DNA of 64,000 bases. Origin: Alopecurus myosuroides (taxonomy: Eukaryota > Streptophyta > Magnoliopsida > Poales > Poaceae). The stretch lies in assembly GCA_028641055.1 (NCBI GenBank), contig CM054063.1, forward strand, positions 42,417,304 to 42,481,303, read 5' to 3'. The first letter of the stretch is position 1. Each line of letters starts with the position of its first letter. Of this stretch, positions 23,601 to 32,122 are shown piece after piece. A program made the translations under genes and the position numbers. The notes under the pieces were generated by a model. That model worked only from the letters and a program-made list of their open reading frames with translations. It did no database searches and had not been told where the DNA came from.

Positions 23601-24565
23601 TTTTCTGCTGGAGAAGGTCGGGTTTCATTACCCGGTACTCTCCAGTGGATAGTTTCCTGAGGGGGAAGGACTCCTAGCTCGACCAGTTCCTCTAGATTCG
23701 CCTTGGTGACGGAGGATTTCCCCCAGTTGGCGGATATAGAGTTCGTGGTCTTGGCCTTAACCGGCTGCTTTCCCTGCCTCTTGGGCGCCATAGGGTTAAC
23801 CTGAAAAAGCGTCAAAGGAAAGGATGTGAGAAATGAAACTCGGAAACTTTCAGTTGACCGAGCATTGACAAGTGGTGTCAAGTTAACCTGGAAGTTAAAC
23901 ATGACCCGGGTATTACTTTGCTAAGCAAGGTACGAATTTTCCGGGTATCGCACATTATTACAAAAGTTGTAGGATTTTATGCATGGCTAAGTGTTTGGGG
24001 AGAGTAAGCGGTTGCCCGTACATCTATTGTGAGCAACTAAGCCGGAAAGGAAAGATTTTCCGGGTAATAGGAACAAAGGCGGAAAATTTAGGTGACCCGA
24101 GCCTAGATTGGGAATCTCATTTCTAAATTTATGGCCAATTTAATAACTACAAGCAGTAGGAGAGCGAATTAGACTGTGTATCTTGTCTATTTGGGTGAGC
24201 TAGAGTGGACACTAGTGATTTAATTCGGCACGACCCGAGAAATCGCGGGTGGCTCGATTTAGATCTAATTCGAGGGAAAATTGAGAAATTGCAAGGATAA
24301 GTTAGAGGATGTGAAGGGCTTACCAAGGGGGATTGAAGCGCAGCTTTTCGGAGGCAGATGGCGCAAGTTTGGTGCCCTTTCGCGGTTCTTGGCGGGCAAA
24401 TTGGAGGTTTGGCGGCGGATCTGGGCGGCGGAGCGAGTCGCGCGGTGGCGGAGCGCAAACGGCGGCGATTGGGCTCCGGTGATACGCGCGGGGCTTCTGT
24501 GGTGGTGCGCTGTGGGCTCGTGCTTGAAAGGAGGAAAGAAGAGGAATGGGGGAAAATAGGCCGTT
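20614..24565 (-). CDS. Antisense spliced gene (aORF) of the nested element, 8 coding exons, 846 aa, intact
   Basis: Minus-strand model. Non-coding exon about 24565-24324, then coding exons from ATG 23791: 23791-22862 (930 nt), 22777-22693 (85), 22619-22495 (125), 22404-22311 (94), 22234-22183 (52), 22097-21713 (385), 21575-21374 (202) and 21281-20614 (668, TAG). All introns are GT-AG, total 2541 nt, no internal stop. The first exon opens MAPKRQGKQ and holds the conserved plant 'putative gypsy-type transposon' domain: GVLPPQETIHWRVPG, RGFRPPG, FFREVLSHYNLRIFDIGPNS, SYLCTPPSLALF. Middle exons are acidic and proline-rich (EEEETDGK, basic AGSKRKPQG, possible NLS). Exon 7 is a Lys/Glu coiled coil (ETLLKTEQLLLAEVKHRETL). 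Function is unknown; antisense ORFs are known from Tat-clade elements. The transcript overlaps no gag sequence. Confidence 0.85.
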
Positions 24566-24590
24566 GGAGTTAGGGTTGCATCCAAGGGCT

Positions 24591-24600
24591 TATTTATAAT
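24591..24600 (-). promoter_or_regulatory. TATA box of the antisense gene (nested element)
   Basis: Minus strand reads CCATTATAAATAAGCC. It lies about 265 bp upstream of the 5' splice site at 24323 and is conserved in position with 26296-26305 in the outer copy. The TSS near 24565 is inferred from spacing. Confidence 0.6.
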
Positions 24601-24987
24601 GGCCTGGGTGGTAAAGCCTAGTTCAACGGGCGAAACCCGGGAAATACGGAGTAACGGTTGCCTATTTTGAAATTCGTGGGACGTACTTTAAAGCGTGAAG
24701 GGAGGTGTTCAGATGAAAAGGGAAGGGATACCTTCTCTTTGGTATCAGGGTTAGTTATCGAGAAAAGTGTGGAATCATGGAGTTTTTGTTAAGACTTAGA
24801 TTTGGAAAATTAAGAAGAGCATTTGAAGGAGAGCCGGGTTTCTACGTGGTCACCATGGAGTTGGTCCTAACCATTCATCAAAGTGTTGTGACTCGGCCTC
24901 CATATGCTTGCGCGTTTGATATTTTTGCAGGGAATAGCCAGTGCTTCAAGTAATAACCTCGGAAGCCCAAGCTATTCTGGGGACTAC
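24601..24987. other. Region between the antisense promoter and 3' LTR, with polypurine tract
   Basis: About 390 bp with no ORF shared between copies. It ends in TATTCTGGGGACTAC (24973-24987), directly abutting the LTR TG. That position makes it the plus-strand primer (PPT-like) site. The same motif, TTCGGGGACTAA, abuts the 3' LTR of element B. Confidence 0.7.
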
Positions 24988-25442
24988 TGATGGGGGGATA
25001 GTAACCCGGTAGGCCAACTCCAAGGTGTAACCCGGCCCAAGGTATGTTGCGCAGCGTCCGGTTAAGGATAAAGAAGCTTCCGGAAGGCCCAAAGTTTGTA
25101 GGCTCCGTAACCCGGATTGTGGGTTGCGGAAGGGAAAGTTAGGGTTTGTAAGCAGAGTTCGAGTAGGACTCAAGATGTGCCTTGGAGGGTAAGCCGGGGG
25201 GGTACGGGAGCTTTATAAACCGGCCCCTAGGCTTAGCTTGAGAGAGATTCAAGTCATAGTTGTATCACCAATTATCAAGTATCCAATATAGTTCATATTT
25301 GAGACTCGACGAGTTATTTGCCAAACCCTAGATCGCTTATCACCATGTTCTCCCTCGAGCTAAACCCTCTCCCGAATACCTGTGTCGACTTGCCCCAAGA
25401 TCAGTTACCCCAGGTAACATCTGCCGTGATTATCCCACGACA
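24988..25442 (+). repeat. 3' LTR of the nested element
   Basis: 455 bp, TGATGGGGGG...CCCACGACA, nearly identical to 15519-15974, and followed by the target duplication AGCTT. Confidence 0.95.
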
Positions 25443-26026
25443 AGCTTGGCCTGGGTCACGGAAGACCGCGCCCAATTGGCGGATATGGACTGGGTCATCC
25501 TTGGCTTTGCCGGCTGCTTCCCTTTGTTCTTGGGAGCCATTGGTTCGGCCTGCAAAGTACAAGGAAAAGGGGTGTAGAACATGAGACTCGGAAGTTATGG
25601 ATTGTCCGAGTACTCATAAGCAGTATGAAAATTACAAACTATCTGAGTATCAACGAGCAGTACGAAAATTATGGGATATCCAAGTACCGGCGAGCAATTA
25701 TGAAAAGAGGTTGATTGTCTGTTTATCTAGGGTATGAGTTAAAGAGCCGTAAGTGGTGGACTGTCCGGGTATCGAAGAGCAGCCACGGAAGTTTTGGCGA
25801 ACTACATCTAGATTGGAAAATTTGCGGATGATTTCATGGAGAAATTAATGATTGCGAGCCATAGGAAAGTGCTGTGGGATCAACTACTGAGCAATTGAGC
25901 GAACTAGAGTGAAGATGAGCGATCTAATTCGGCGTGGGACAGGAAACGGCCCGCGGGCAGACCTAGATCCAATCTAGGTCAAATGGAGAAATTAAAAGCT
26001 AAATCAATGGAAATAGGAGGCTTACC
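25443..26026 (-). pseudogene. Antisense gene of the outer element, 5' part (split exon 2, intron, start of non-coding exon)
   Basis: This is the half of the antisense gene cut off by the nested insertion. Coding begins at ATG 25540 (MAPKNKGKQPAK ... ISANWARSSVTQAKL) and runs to 25448, then continues at 15518. The acceptor is GCAG ending at 25550 and the donor GGTAAGCC starts at 26025. Both sit where the nested copy has them (23801 and 24323). The exon joins in frame across the insertion and the total length equals that of the nested copy, so the gene was open here when the nested element landed. Confidence 0.8.
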
Positions 26027-26295
26027 GGTGTGTATTGGGGAAGGGCGCGACGGCGGCAGACGGCGCAGTCGTGGTGTCCCCTTGCGACTCCCGGCGGGCA
26101 GCTCGAGGGCGCGACGGCGGAAACTGGCGGCGGCGCGGAGCGAACTGTGGATGAGCGCAGCTGACGGCGGCTTTGCTCCGGCGGCGTGCCCGAGGTCTCC
26201 GTGGCGGCGCTGTGTGAGCTCGGATGAGGAAGCGTCGGTGAGGAAGGAGAAGATGAAATAAATGAGCTGTTAGGTTTAGGTCACCCCCTAGGCAC

Positions 26296-26305
26296 CTATT
26301 TATAG
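26296..26305 (-). promoter_or_regulatory. TATA box of the antisense gene (outer element)
   Basis: Minus strand reads GTACCTATAAATAGGTGCC, a good TATA consensus, about 270 bp upstream of the splice donor at 26025. This matches the spacing in the nested copy. Confidence 0.6.
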
Positions 26306-26389
26306 GTACGGGTGGGGAAACCTAGGCCGGCGAGCGGGAACCAAAAATTTCGGGATAAGGAATACCAAAAAACCTAGGCCGGCGCCCGA

Positions 26390-26581
26390 TTACGAGGTAT
26401 CGAGTATCCATTGTAACACGAGAATTGAGTTAATATATTAAGATTGGAGACTCGGCGACTTGATAGCCGGCTACCAGATCGCATATCACCATGGTTTCCC
26501 TTGAGCTAAACCCTCTCCCAAACACCAGAGTCGATTTGCCCCAAGACAAGTTACCCCCGGTAACGTCTGCCGTGATTATCA
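26390..26581 (+). repeat. Partial 3' LTR of the outer element
   Basis: Aligns with the second half of the nested LTR: GAGACTCG(A/G)CGA, GATCGC(T/A)TATCACCATG, GAGCTAAACCCTCTCCC(A/G)AA, TCTGCCGTGATTATC. The first half and the polypurine tract are missing. The direct repeat AACCTAGGCCGGCG at about 26319 and 26371 lies near the break and may mark the deletion. The last bases differ from the nested LTR end, so the exact border with the third element (26578-26585) is uncertain. Confidence 0.7.
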
Positions 26582-26804
26582 CTCGTTCGTTTGCGCGAGG
26601 GTTTGGTACGTCCTCTTTCTTTCCAAGGCGAACTCGTTTGTCGCTTTCAGGGGGCAGAAGCCGCTCCCTCCGCACCTCCTTGATGCTTTTGTTGGTGTTG
26701 TTGGCAGAGCGCCAGTCGCCTGACCTCGCGGCGGGTGGTGCAGGGACATCATCGATCGCCTTCGACGACGAAGCGGCAGCTCCGCGCTTTTTTCCTCCCG
26801 CCAT
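26582..26804 (-). pseudogene. Antisense gene, 5' end, of a third gypsy element
   Basis: From ATG 26804 the minus strand reads MAGGKKRGAAASSSKAID, then GDWRSANNTNKSI, LLPPESDKRVRLG and PNPRANE before entering the LTR of the outer element. Order and spacing (basic/Ser-rich start, a W...S segment, LPP, then PxPxxNE) match the N-termini of the other antisense proteins here, but the sequence is of a different family. The rest is lost, because the other side of the insertion was removed with the outer element's 5' end. Confidence 0.6.
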
Positions 26805-26902
26805 GAGAGCTTTTGAGCACTTGTAGAGGGAAATGTGTGCGCGAGGAAGAATAAGAAGGAGAAGAAAATGACCGGGAAGTTTTCACCTTCCGTCTAAGGA
26901 CA

Positions 26903-26917
26903 GATATATATATATAC
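26903..26917 (-). promoter_or_regulatory. TATA-like box of the third element's antisense gene
   Basis: The run GATATATATATATAC gives a TATATATA core on the minus strand about 100 bp upstream of ATG 26804. The distance suits a short, unspliced leader. It could also be a plain (AT)n microsatellite. Confidence 0.4.
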
Positions 26918-27838
26918 AAGACAAAGCGATCTGGACCGCTCATTGAGCAACGTGGCACCCATCGCGGCTGCCACGCGTGAAGCAGAAACGAGGCGGAACG
27001 AACAAAGTGCACAATGACGTCAGTGTATACCTCATCAAACCCGAAAATTCTTTCGGTTAAGATCCTAGACGCGAAATTTACTTCGTATGGGCACATCAAG
27101 ACGCAAAAACTCTTTCGCATAAAAGCCCCAAACACGAAATCTTCTTTCGTATGGGCACAACAAAGTTTCCAGACACGAAAACTCTTTCGTATGGATATAG
27201 AACTAAAAAAACAAGAGTCCTTGCACATAAACAACAAAGGAGATTTTCTCACTCGAAAAATCTCAAAACAAAACTCGCGAGTGCGGATCCTACCACTTGG
27301 TCACACGGTGTACACACATCCCCTCCCCGGATCGTTACGCCGACTAGGCACATCCGGATGCCGTATTCTTTCGAATACGAAGGTAAGACCCAAAAGATCT
27401 CTCTTGCGGGCCTGGAGTCGCACTCAAGCTGCGTCCTCCGGTAAATTTCCGTGTCAACAACACGAAGAAAAATCCTAGTGGACGCGCCGGGTACCCCTAT
27501 AGGTTAAGTTCGACTCAATAAGACCTCCACGGCCCAGTCATAATGATCACCTCATCGGATTCGAGTCGGAGGTCTCGAATCGGTGTAGGCCAGAATTGTT
27601 GTTTCCCTAGATGCAATAAATTGGTCCTGAGCTTTCAGGAGAGCCAAGCAACTGAGCCATATCCTTCTGCGAAAACAGCCAAAAATACATGCACTTTCAT
27701 CGCTCGATGATCGAGTACAAAAGGGTACACGCCCTCCAAACGACGAACGATTGAAACGATCAGTCGGAAGAATTCAAGGCAAGACTTTGAGCGTCTACCC
27801 GACAAGAAAATATCAATCGAGTAAACGCTCGGGGGTAC
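26918..27838. other. Third element: non-coding region and polypurine tract before its 3' LTR
   Basis: Contains an irregular repeat of (A)CGAAA ... CTTTCGTATGGGCACA words at about 27045-27190, roughly every 35-45 bp. No ORF is convincing. It ends AAACGCTCGGGGGTAC (27823-27838) directly before the LTR TG, in the role of the polypurine tract. Confidence 0.55.
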
Positions 27839-28330
27839 TGACGAAGGGATGAACCCTGGACCTATAGGGTGAGGATACCCGGTCCAAGGCCGAGGACCTA
27901 AGCCCAAGAGGAGATGCCATGGACTATTCTAGAAGGCCCAGTTGAAGCCCACCCGCAAGGCCTTGCGGGTCAAATTAGGAAACTTGTAACCGACTTTAGG
28001 TTATGGTTTGTGTCCCCCCCGGGTACGGTTTGAGACATGGCAACCTATATAAGGCCAGGAGAACTACCAGGAGGTGGACAAGCAATACCGCACAACCAAA
28101 GCCTTTAGATCGAGACCATACTCTCGACTTGAGCATCCCCCATTTTAACCGATCTACTCATCAATACAGATTGACAGAAGCAGGATTAAGGGTTTTACCT
28201 CTACGAGGGCCCCGAACCTGGGTAAATCGTGCCCCCTATTTAGCCGACGATTGTCACAAGCGCCTACACATTCTCCTAATCGAAACCCTATGAGCTCACC
28301 CGAGGGACTTTTTGAGATGCATATTCGACA
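27839..28330 (+). repeat. 3' LTR of the third gypsy element (492 bp)
   Basis: Begins TGACGAAGGGATGAACC after the CTCGGGGGTAC tract and ends GCATATTCGACA. It includes a CTATATAAGGCC promoter box (about 28045) and the block GAGGGCCCCGAACCTGGGTAAA. Element B's LTR has a similar GAGGGCCCTGAACCTGGGTAGA block, so the two families are related. The 5' LTR is not in the window. Confidence 0.75.
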
Positions 28331-28582
28331 GGGTCTCCTTCTGACTTACTTGACGTGCCAGGAATTATAAGAATTTTGGCTTTTTTTTCGTCCAATTCCG
28401 AGAATATTTCCAGAACAACTTTTCTAAAACAAAAAAAAAACCTGAAAACAAGAACTGGCTCTGAGGCATCTTGTCAATAGGTTAGTCCATGAAAACATCC
28501 GGAAAACGAAGGAAAACATAGAGGTATTGGATAGAAAACAAGCATGGAGCATCAAAAATTATAGATACGTTTGAGACGATCA
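28331..28582 (+). mobile_element. W-family gypsy LTR, 3' tail fragment
   Basis: About 250 bp matching the last part of the solo LTR at 36933-38528: CCAATTC(C/T)GAGAATATTTC, AACTGGCTCT, GGCATCTTGTCAATAGGTTAGTCC, and a final AAATTATAGATACGTTTGAG then ACGATCA. The rest of this LTR is absent. Confidence 0.65.
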
Positions 28583-29400
28583 CTTGATTGGAGTTGTGGT
28601 TTAAGGTTTGTAAGTAAGAAACAATTCTTTCATGAAAACCCCATAAGCCAAGTAAAACATGCAAAAGATAAAGTAGATGTGTTTAAATTTATTTTTTCCC
28701 AGGGCATATTATATGGTCCTCGTAAGTTTTATGAATTGTTCGATTTGTCAGCGTGGAGGCGCGGGGATCATATTACATCGCATTACATCTTTGATGTTGT
28801 CTGTTTCACACATAGCAATCACTTTGTTGCTGCAACTTAATACCAATGGATTTGCTGGATATTTTTCTTGAGGTGGACTTTTAGATATGGATGCATGTTG
28901 GATAGTGATTCATATGCCTTTACGTAACAATGTTAGAACCCGTGAACTTTATCTTGTCATAATAGTATTGTTATACGTTCATGATTTGTCAATTTCCCAG
29001 TCGTAATTTGTTCACCCATCATGTTTGTTTTCTTTGGGAGAAACCACTAGTGAACCTATGGCCCCCGGTACTATTTTCCACATATTGGAAACCTTCTTGT
29101 AAGCACTTTCATAATTGTTTCCTTGCTGTACCATTTTTTATTTTATTATTTTCTAAGACTCTATACATTTAATTCTCCCGTTTTCAGCAAAACCGGAAGA
29201 TTGACAACCTTTCAGAAAGTTGGAGCAAGAGAGTGTTTGTTCTTGTGTGCAAGTTCCACGTTCCCGTCAACTACACACCGGTACTTTTCTGGCGCCGTTA
29301 AGAAAGCAATCTTCTTCAAGACTACAAAGTCCTACTGTTTCTATAACTCTGGTTCTATACTAGGGAAAAACTTACTCTAGATGAGGGTGTGATCACGTCC
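28583..29400 (+). mobile_element. W-family gypsy leader / internal remnant
   Basis: From about 28895 on, the text GATGCATGTTGGATAGTG, ...CATGATTTGTCAATT, GTAATTTGTTCACCCA and CTAGTGAACCTATGGCCCCCGG matches 35278-35475. That is the leader I recall between the 5' LTR and gag of common Triticeae gypsy elements. TTTTCTGGCGCCGTT (about 29286) resembles a TGGCGCCGTT primer or leader site. No gag frame follows, so this is a fragment. Confidence 0.5.
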
Positions 29401-30020
29401 TCATCACAGTGGAAAGAACACAAGAAGTGCTCAAATCCCACGAAAGAAAAAATTTCTATGGGGGTGGGAGAATAGAGGAAGAACAATGAATAACTCAACA
29501 AAGAAATCCACAAGATCTAGATCCAAATACTTTCCCTCACTACGAGAAGAGATGGATTGGGCATGGCCTTCAACATAAAAAACCCAACAAGTTTCTCATA
29601 CGAAATCCGTTTTTTTATGAACTTCGGCTTGTCATGAAGAACACAACAAGCACCAAAACTTCACATCATAAAGGCCAAATAATAACAACAAAAGATGATG
29701 CCAAGGATGATAAGTTTTGAGCTCTCACGAATGATACAATCAACCAACTCATCCCAGAGCCTCTCTTATAGAGAGGTACAACCTATCCCATGCGTTTTTA
29801 CCTTTGCTTGTTGTATGATAATATTTATATACGTGATTTTGTATAGCTCTTCGTTGCGAATGCAACAAGCCAATGATCATCAAAAACGAACTCCGGATGC
29901 AAAAGATATGAGTGTTTTAGTAATGGTGTTTCTACAGGTTTTCAGAGGTCTGTAGTACTTCACCAATAAATCCCTCCTCTTTGTGAGGGGAATCTATTGG
30001 ATCTAGATCTAGATCTATTA
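29401..30020. other. Unassigned stretch
   Basis: AT-rich and without a recognisable frame. It ends in a short run of GATCTA units (29998-30018) just before the duplicated segment. Parts such as CTCTCTTATAGAGAGG form small hairpins. I see no terminal repeats. Confidence 0.3.
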
Positions 30021-30845
30021 GATGCCCATTAGGCTCTCTCCCACGATGCGCATCAATGTAACCTCTTGCTGATTAATAGAACACATGGAGTTCAATATAT
30101 CTACTTATGTTTGACGCGCTCTAGCCGCTTGTTTCCCTATGCCTCCGTTTCTTATGAGTTCCTTGTGTAATTGGTTTTTCATTTATATATTAACTACACT
30201 AAAAAAATTCAAAGGGAACTGTGACAACACAATGCATTGTGTGAATCAAGGGTCCGTTGGGCAATATATATAGGGACAAGGATAGAATAGAAAAGTCAAG
30301 GTTGATGGGATACTTTATTTCATCAATACATGTCATAACTTTCGAAATGAATACACATGTATCTTGCATAAGGCTGCTCATAGTGGGTGGGGTTCCCTTC
30401 TCCGGGCCAATCGCTTCTTGATTAATGAGGAGATGGGTGTGGTAAAATAATATGTTACCATAACATCACACATTCCTATGCAATATGAGTCTACAAGATA
30501 ATAAAGGCACCTTTGTATGACACCACTTGAATGTTACTCCCCTCTATGGAGCTAGTAACATAAACTAATTACTACTCTATGTTACTCCCCACTATGACCA
30601 ACCTATGATTTTTGTTACTTCATTATTTTTTGACGCACTGATTGTGAAATTTACTATCTAACCGCTGGCGACGGGTCATGGAACTTTATGCGACCATGGG
30701 TGATGGCCCATTTATTTGTAAAGATAATGCTCATCACGAGTAGAAAGAGTACAAAAAACTTTTTTTCATAAACATTTATAACTTTTATATCTATATATCG
30801 TGTATTGTATATGGGCATCATGCATTCATGATGCTACGAGGAATC
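30021..30845 (+). repeat. Copy 2 of the segment at 4968-5833
   Basis: Same orientation, borders GATGCCCATTAGG and GCTACGAGGAATC, 825 bp. It lacks the (AT)n part of copy 1 and carries a longer MITE. The sequence to the right changes abruptly at 30846 to a Copia-type coding region. Confidence 0.8.
30372..30603. mobile_element. Tourist-type MITE (second copy)
   Basis: Ends GGCTGCTCATAGTGGG and CCCACTATGACCAACC, 232 bp, with left TAA (30369-30371) and right TAT. Orthologous to the MITE at 5341-5547, with about 25 extra bases near the left end. Confidence 0.75.
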
Positions 30846-31580
30846 ATGGACATTATCTTCCATGCTCTCACCAGTCCTTTGGGAAATCTTCTCATTTTGG
30901 CTAAGCAGTGTATTGAGGATGAGGACCCTACTGCTTCTTATACTGTGGATGTCATGGACATTATCTTCCATGAGTTCCGCAATGCTATGATTGGTGGGAA
31001 CACCATACCATATGGACCCTATATCATGATGCTGATCAAGGATGTGATGAAGAGGGATTTTTCTGAGTTTCCCATGGAAGAACATAAGTTCAAGAAGTTG
31101 TACATCAAGAGGAAGAAGGCAGTACCTCCTCACGTTTCTCCATCTGAGGGTGGTTCCTCTATGGGGGGTGTGGTCCCTTCTACTGCTCAGCCTGTTTCTT
31201 CCACCACTCTGCGCAATGTCAGGAAGCTCTCCTGGTTTCAACGCAATGTGTTATGTATGAAGGTGGATATTCACAAGGAGCAGTACCATGCCTGCCTTAG
31301 GGACACAGCTTTGTCTAGCACTCAGAGTCAAATTCTACACCACGTGAGTGGTGCTACTGGTGATCTCCGTGCTCCACTTGTTCCTCAGACTTATTCTCAG
31401 TGGTATGCCGATGACAACACCCCTTGGGAGCGTATTGAGGAGGCTCTCTGTACTGCTACTGCTTCTTCTAGGACTCATGTTGGTGATGATTACGATGAGG
31501 AGGATGAGGATCTAGAGAGGGAGGCTGAGGGTACTTCTGACGCGTCAGCTGGAGAGTCGTCTAAGCATTCGGATGCTTAG
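30846..31580 (+). CDS. Late ORF of the Sirevirus-like element (extra / env-position ORF), partial
   Basis: 244 codons from ATG 30846. The frame is open 18 bases further upstream into the neighbouring repeat, so the true start is lost. Visible: GGNTIPYGPYIMMLIKDVMK, a basic stretch KFKKLYIKRKKAVPPH, a Ser/Pro linker, KLSWFQRNVLCMKVDIHK, then an acidic tail DDYDEEDEDLEREAEG. No zinc knuckle, protease or RT motif is present. Its location just before the polypurine tracts fits the extra ORF of Sireviruses. I recall similar retrotransposon-linked wheat proteins but assign no function. The peptide MDIIFH occurs twice, 36 residues apart, suggesting a local duplication at the broken 5' end. Confidence 0.55.
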   Translation: MDIIFHALTSPLGNLLILAKQCIEDEDPTASYTVDVMDIIFHEFRNAMIGGNTIPYGPYIMMLIKDVMKRDFSEFPMEEHKFKKLYIKRKKAVPPHVSPSEGGSSMGGVVPSTAQPVSSTTLRNVRKLSWFQRNVLCMKVDIHKEQYHACLRDTALSSTQSQILHHVSGATGDLRAPLVPQTYSQWYADDNTPWERIEEALCTATASSRTHVGDDYDEEDEDLEREAEGTSDASAGESSKHSDA

Positions 31581-31635
31581 ATATTTGTTGGGACGCTAGC
31601 ACAACTTTTTCTCTCCATTTTGGTGTCTCGAGGCC

Positions 31636-32122
31636 AGAGGGGGAGAAGTAGCTTTAGACTACGAGTATTTTCATGGGTTTCGGGCACGAGTTTATGCTTT
31701 TACCCTTTCTTGAGAGCTTGTGTCCATTTAGTCTTATTCGTGAACTATTTCGTTTTATTGTGTCGTTTAAAACTGTGTGATATTATGTGTTATGACACTA
31801 TGTTATTGGTTATCATGGATTATATATCTTATATGTTGAGGATATTATTTATTGTTGTGCTTGGGTATTCTTTTTTATCATCTCTATGAACAAGGTATAT
31901 ATTTCTCACTTATTCTAAACATATTGGTGATATTGTTACTTTGGCATGTTTGCTACTTGTTGGAAATTTCTCTATGTATATTATTGCACTTTTTGCATTC
32001 GAGGCAAACAAAAGATGTGCATATAGATAGGGGGAGATATTTCCATTTTGTTTCAAACATGTTCTCATCAAGGTTTTATTGCAAATCTTAGTATTGTCAT
32101 CTAACACCACAAAGGGGGAGAT
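31636..32122 (+). other. Multiple polypurine tracts upstream of the Copia 3' LTR
   Basis: AGAGGGGGAGA at 31636-31646, AGGGGGAGAT at 32029-32038 and AAAGGGGGAGAT at 32111-32122; the last abuts the LTR. Reiterated polypurine tracts are described for Sireviruses. The spacer between is AT-rich with hydrophobic short frames that I do not trust as genes. Confidence 0.65.

Larger units (their letters stand above)
15519..25442 (+). mobile_element. Nested full-length Tat-lineage Ty3/gypsy element (9.9 kb, non-autonomous)
   Basis: Bounded by two LTRs of 456 and 455 bp with TG...CA ends and an exact 5-bp duplication AGCTT (15514-15518 and 25443-25447). It has a primer site just inside the 5' LTR, an intact gag-protease frame, no RT/RNase H/integrase, an antisense spliced gene, and a CTGGGGACTAC tract before the 3' LTR. 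The LTRs differ by three substitutions and one 1-bp indel that I can see (cluster near 15576/25045, indel near 15727/25196). At a grass rate of 1.3e-8 per site per year this suggests roughly 0.25 million years. It sits in exon 2 of the antisense gene of an older copy of its own family. Confidence 0.95.
8008..26581 (+). mobile_element. Outer Tat-lineage Ty3/gypsy element, truncated, split by a nested copy
   Basis: Homologous along its length to the complete element at 15519-25442. It keeps most of gag-protease (8008-10970), the integrase C-terminus (10971-11269), a 3' non-coding region and the antisense gene (12411-15518 continuing at 25443-26026). It ends in a partial 3' LTR (about 26390-26581). 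The 5' LTR, primer site and first ~180 residues of gag are missing, and the left border is the XPD junction. RT, RNase H and most of integrase are deleted. A younger copy of the same family sits at 15519-25442, duplicating AGCTT. The element lies inside the antisense gene of a third element that resumes at 26582. Confidence 0.85.

Noticed and set aside
31620..31889. Hydrophobic 89-codon ORF between the Copia ORF and its LTR, as a transmembrane envelope part
   Set aside because: It lies in an AT-rich spacer where chance frames are hydrophobic, has no signal features, and spans a polypurine tract region. Not enough to call.
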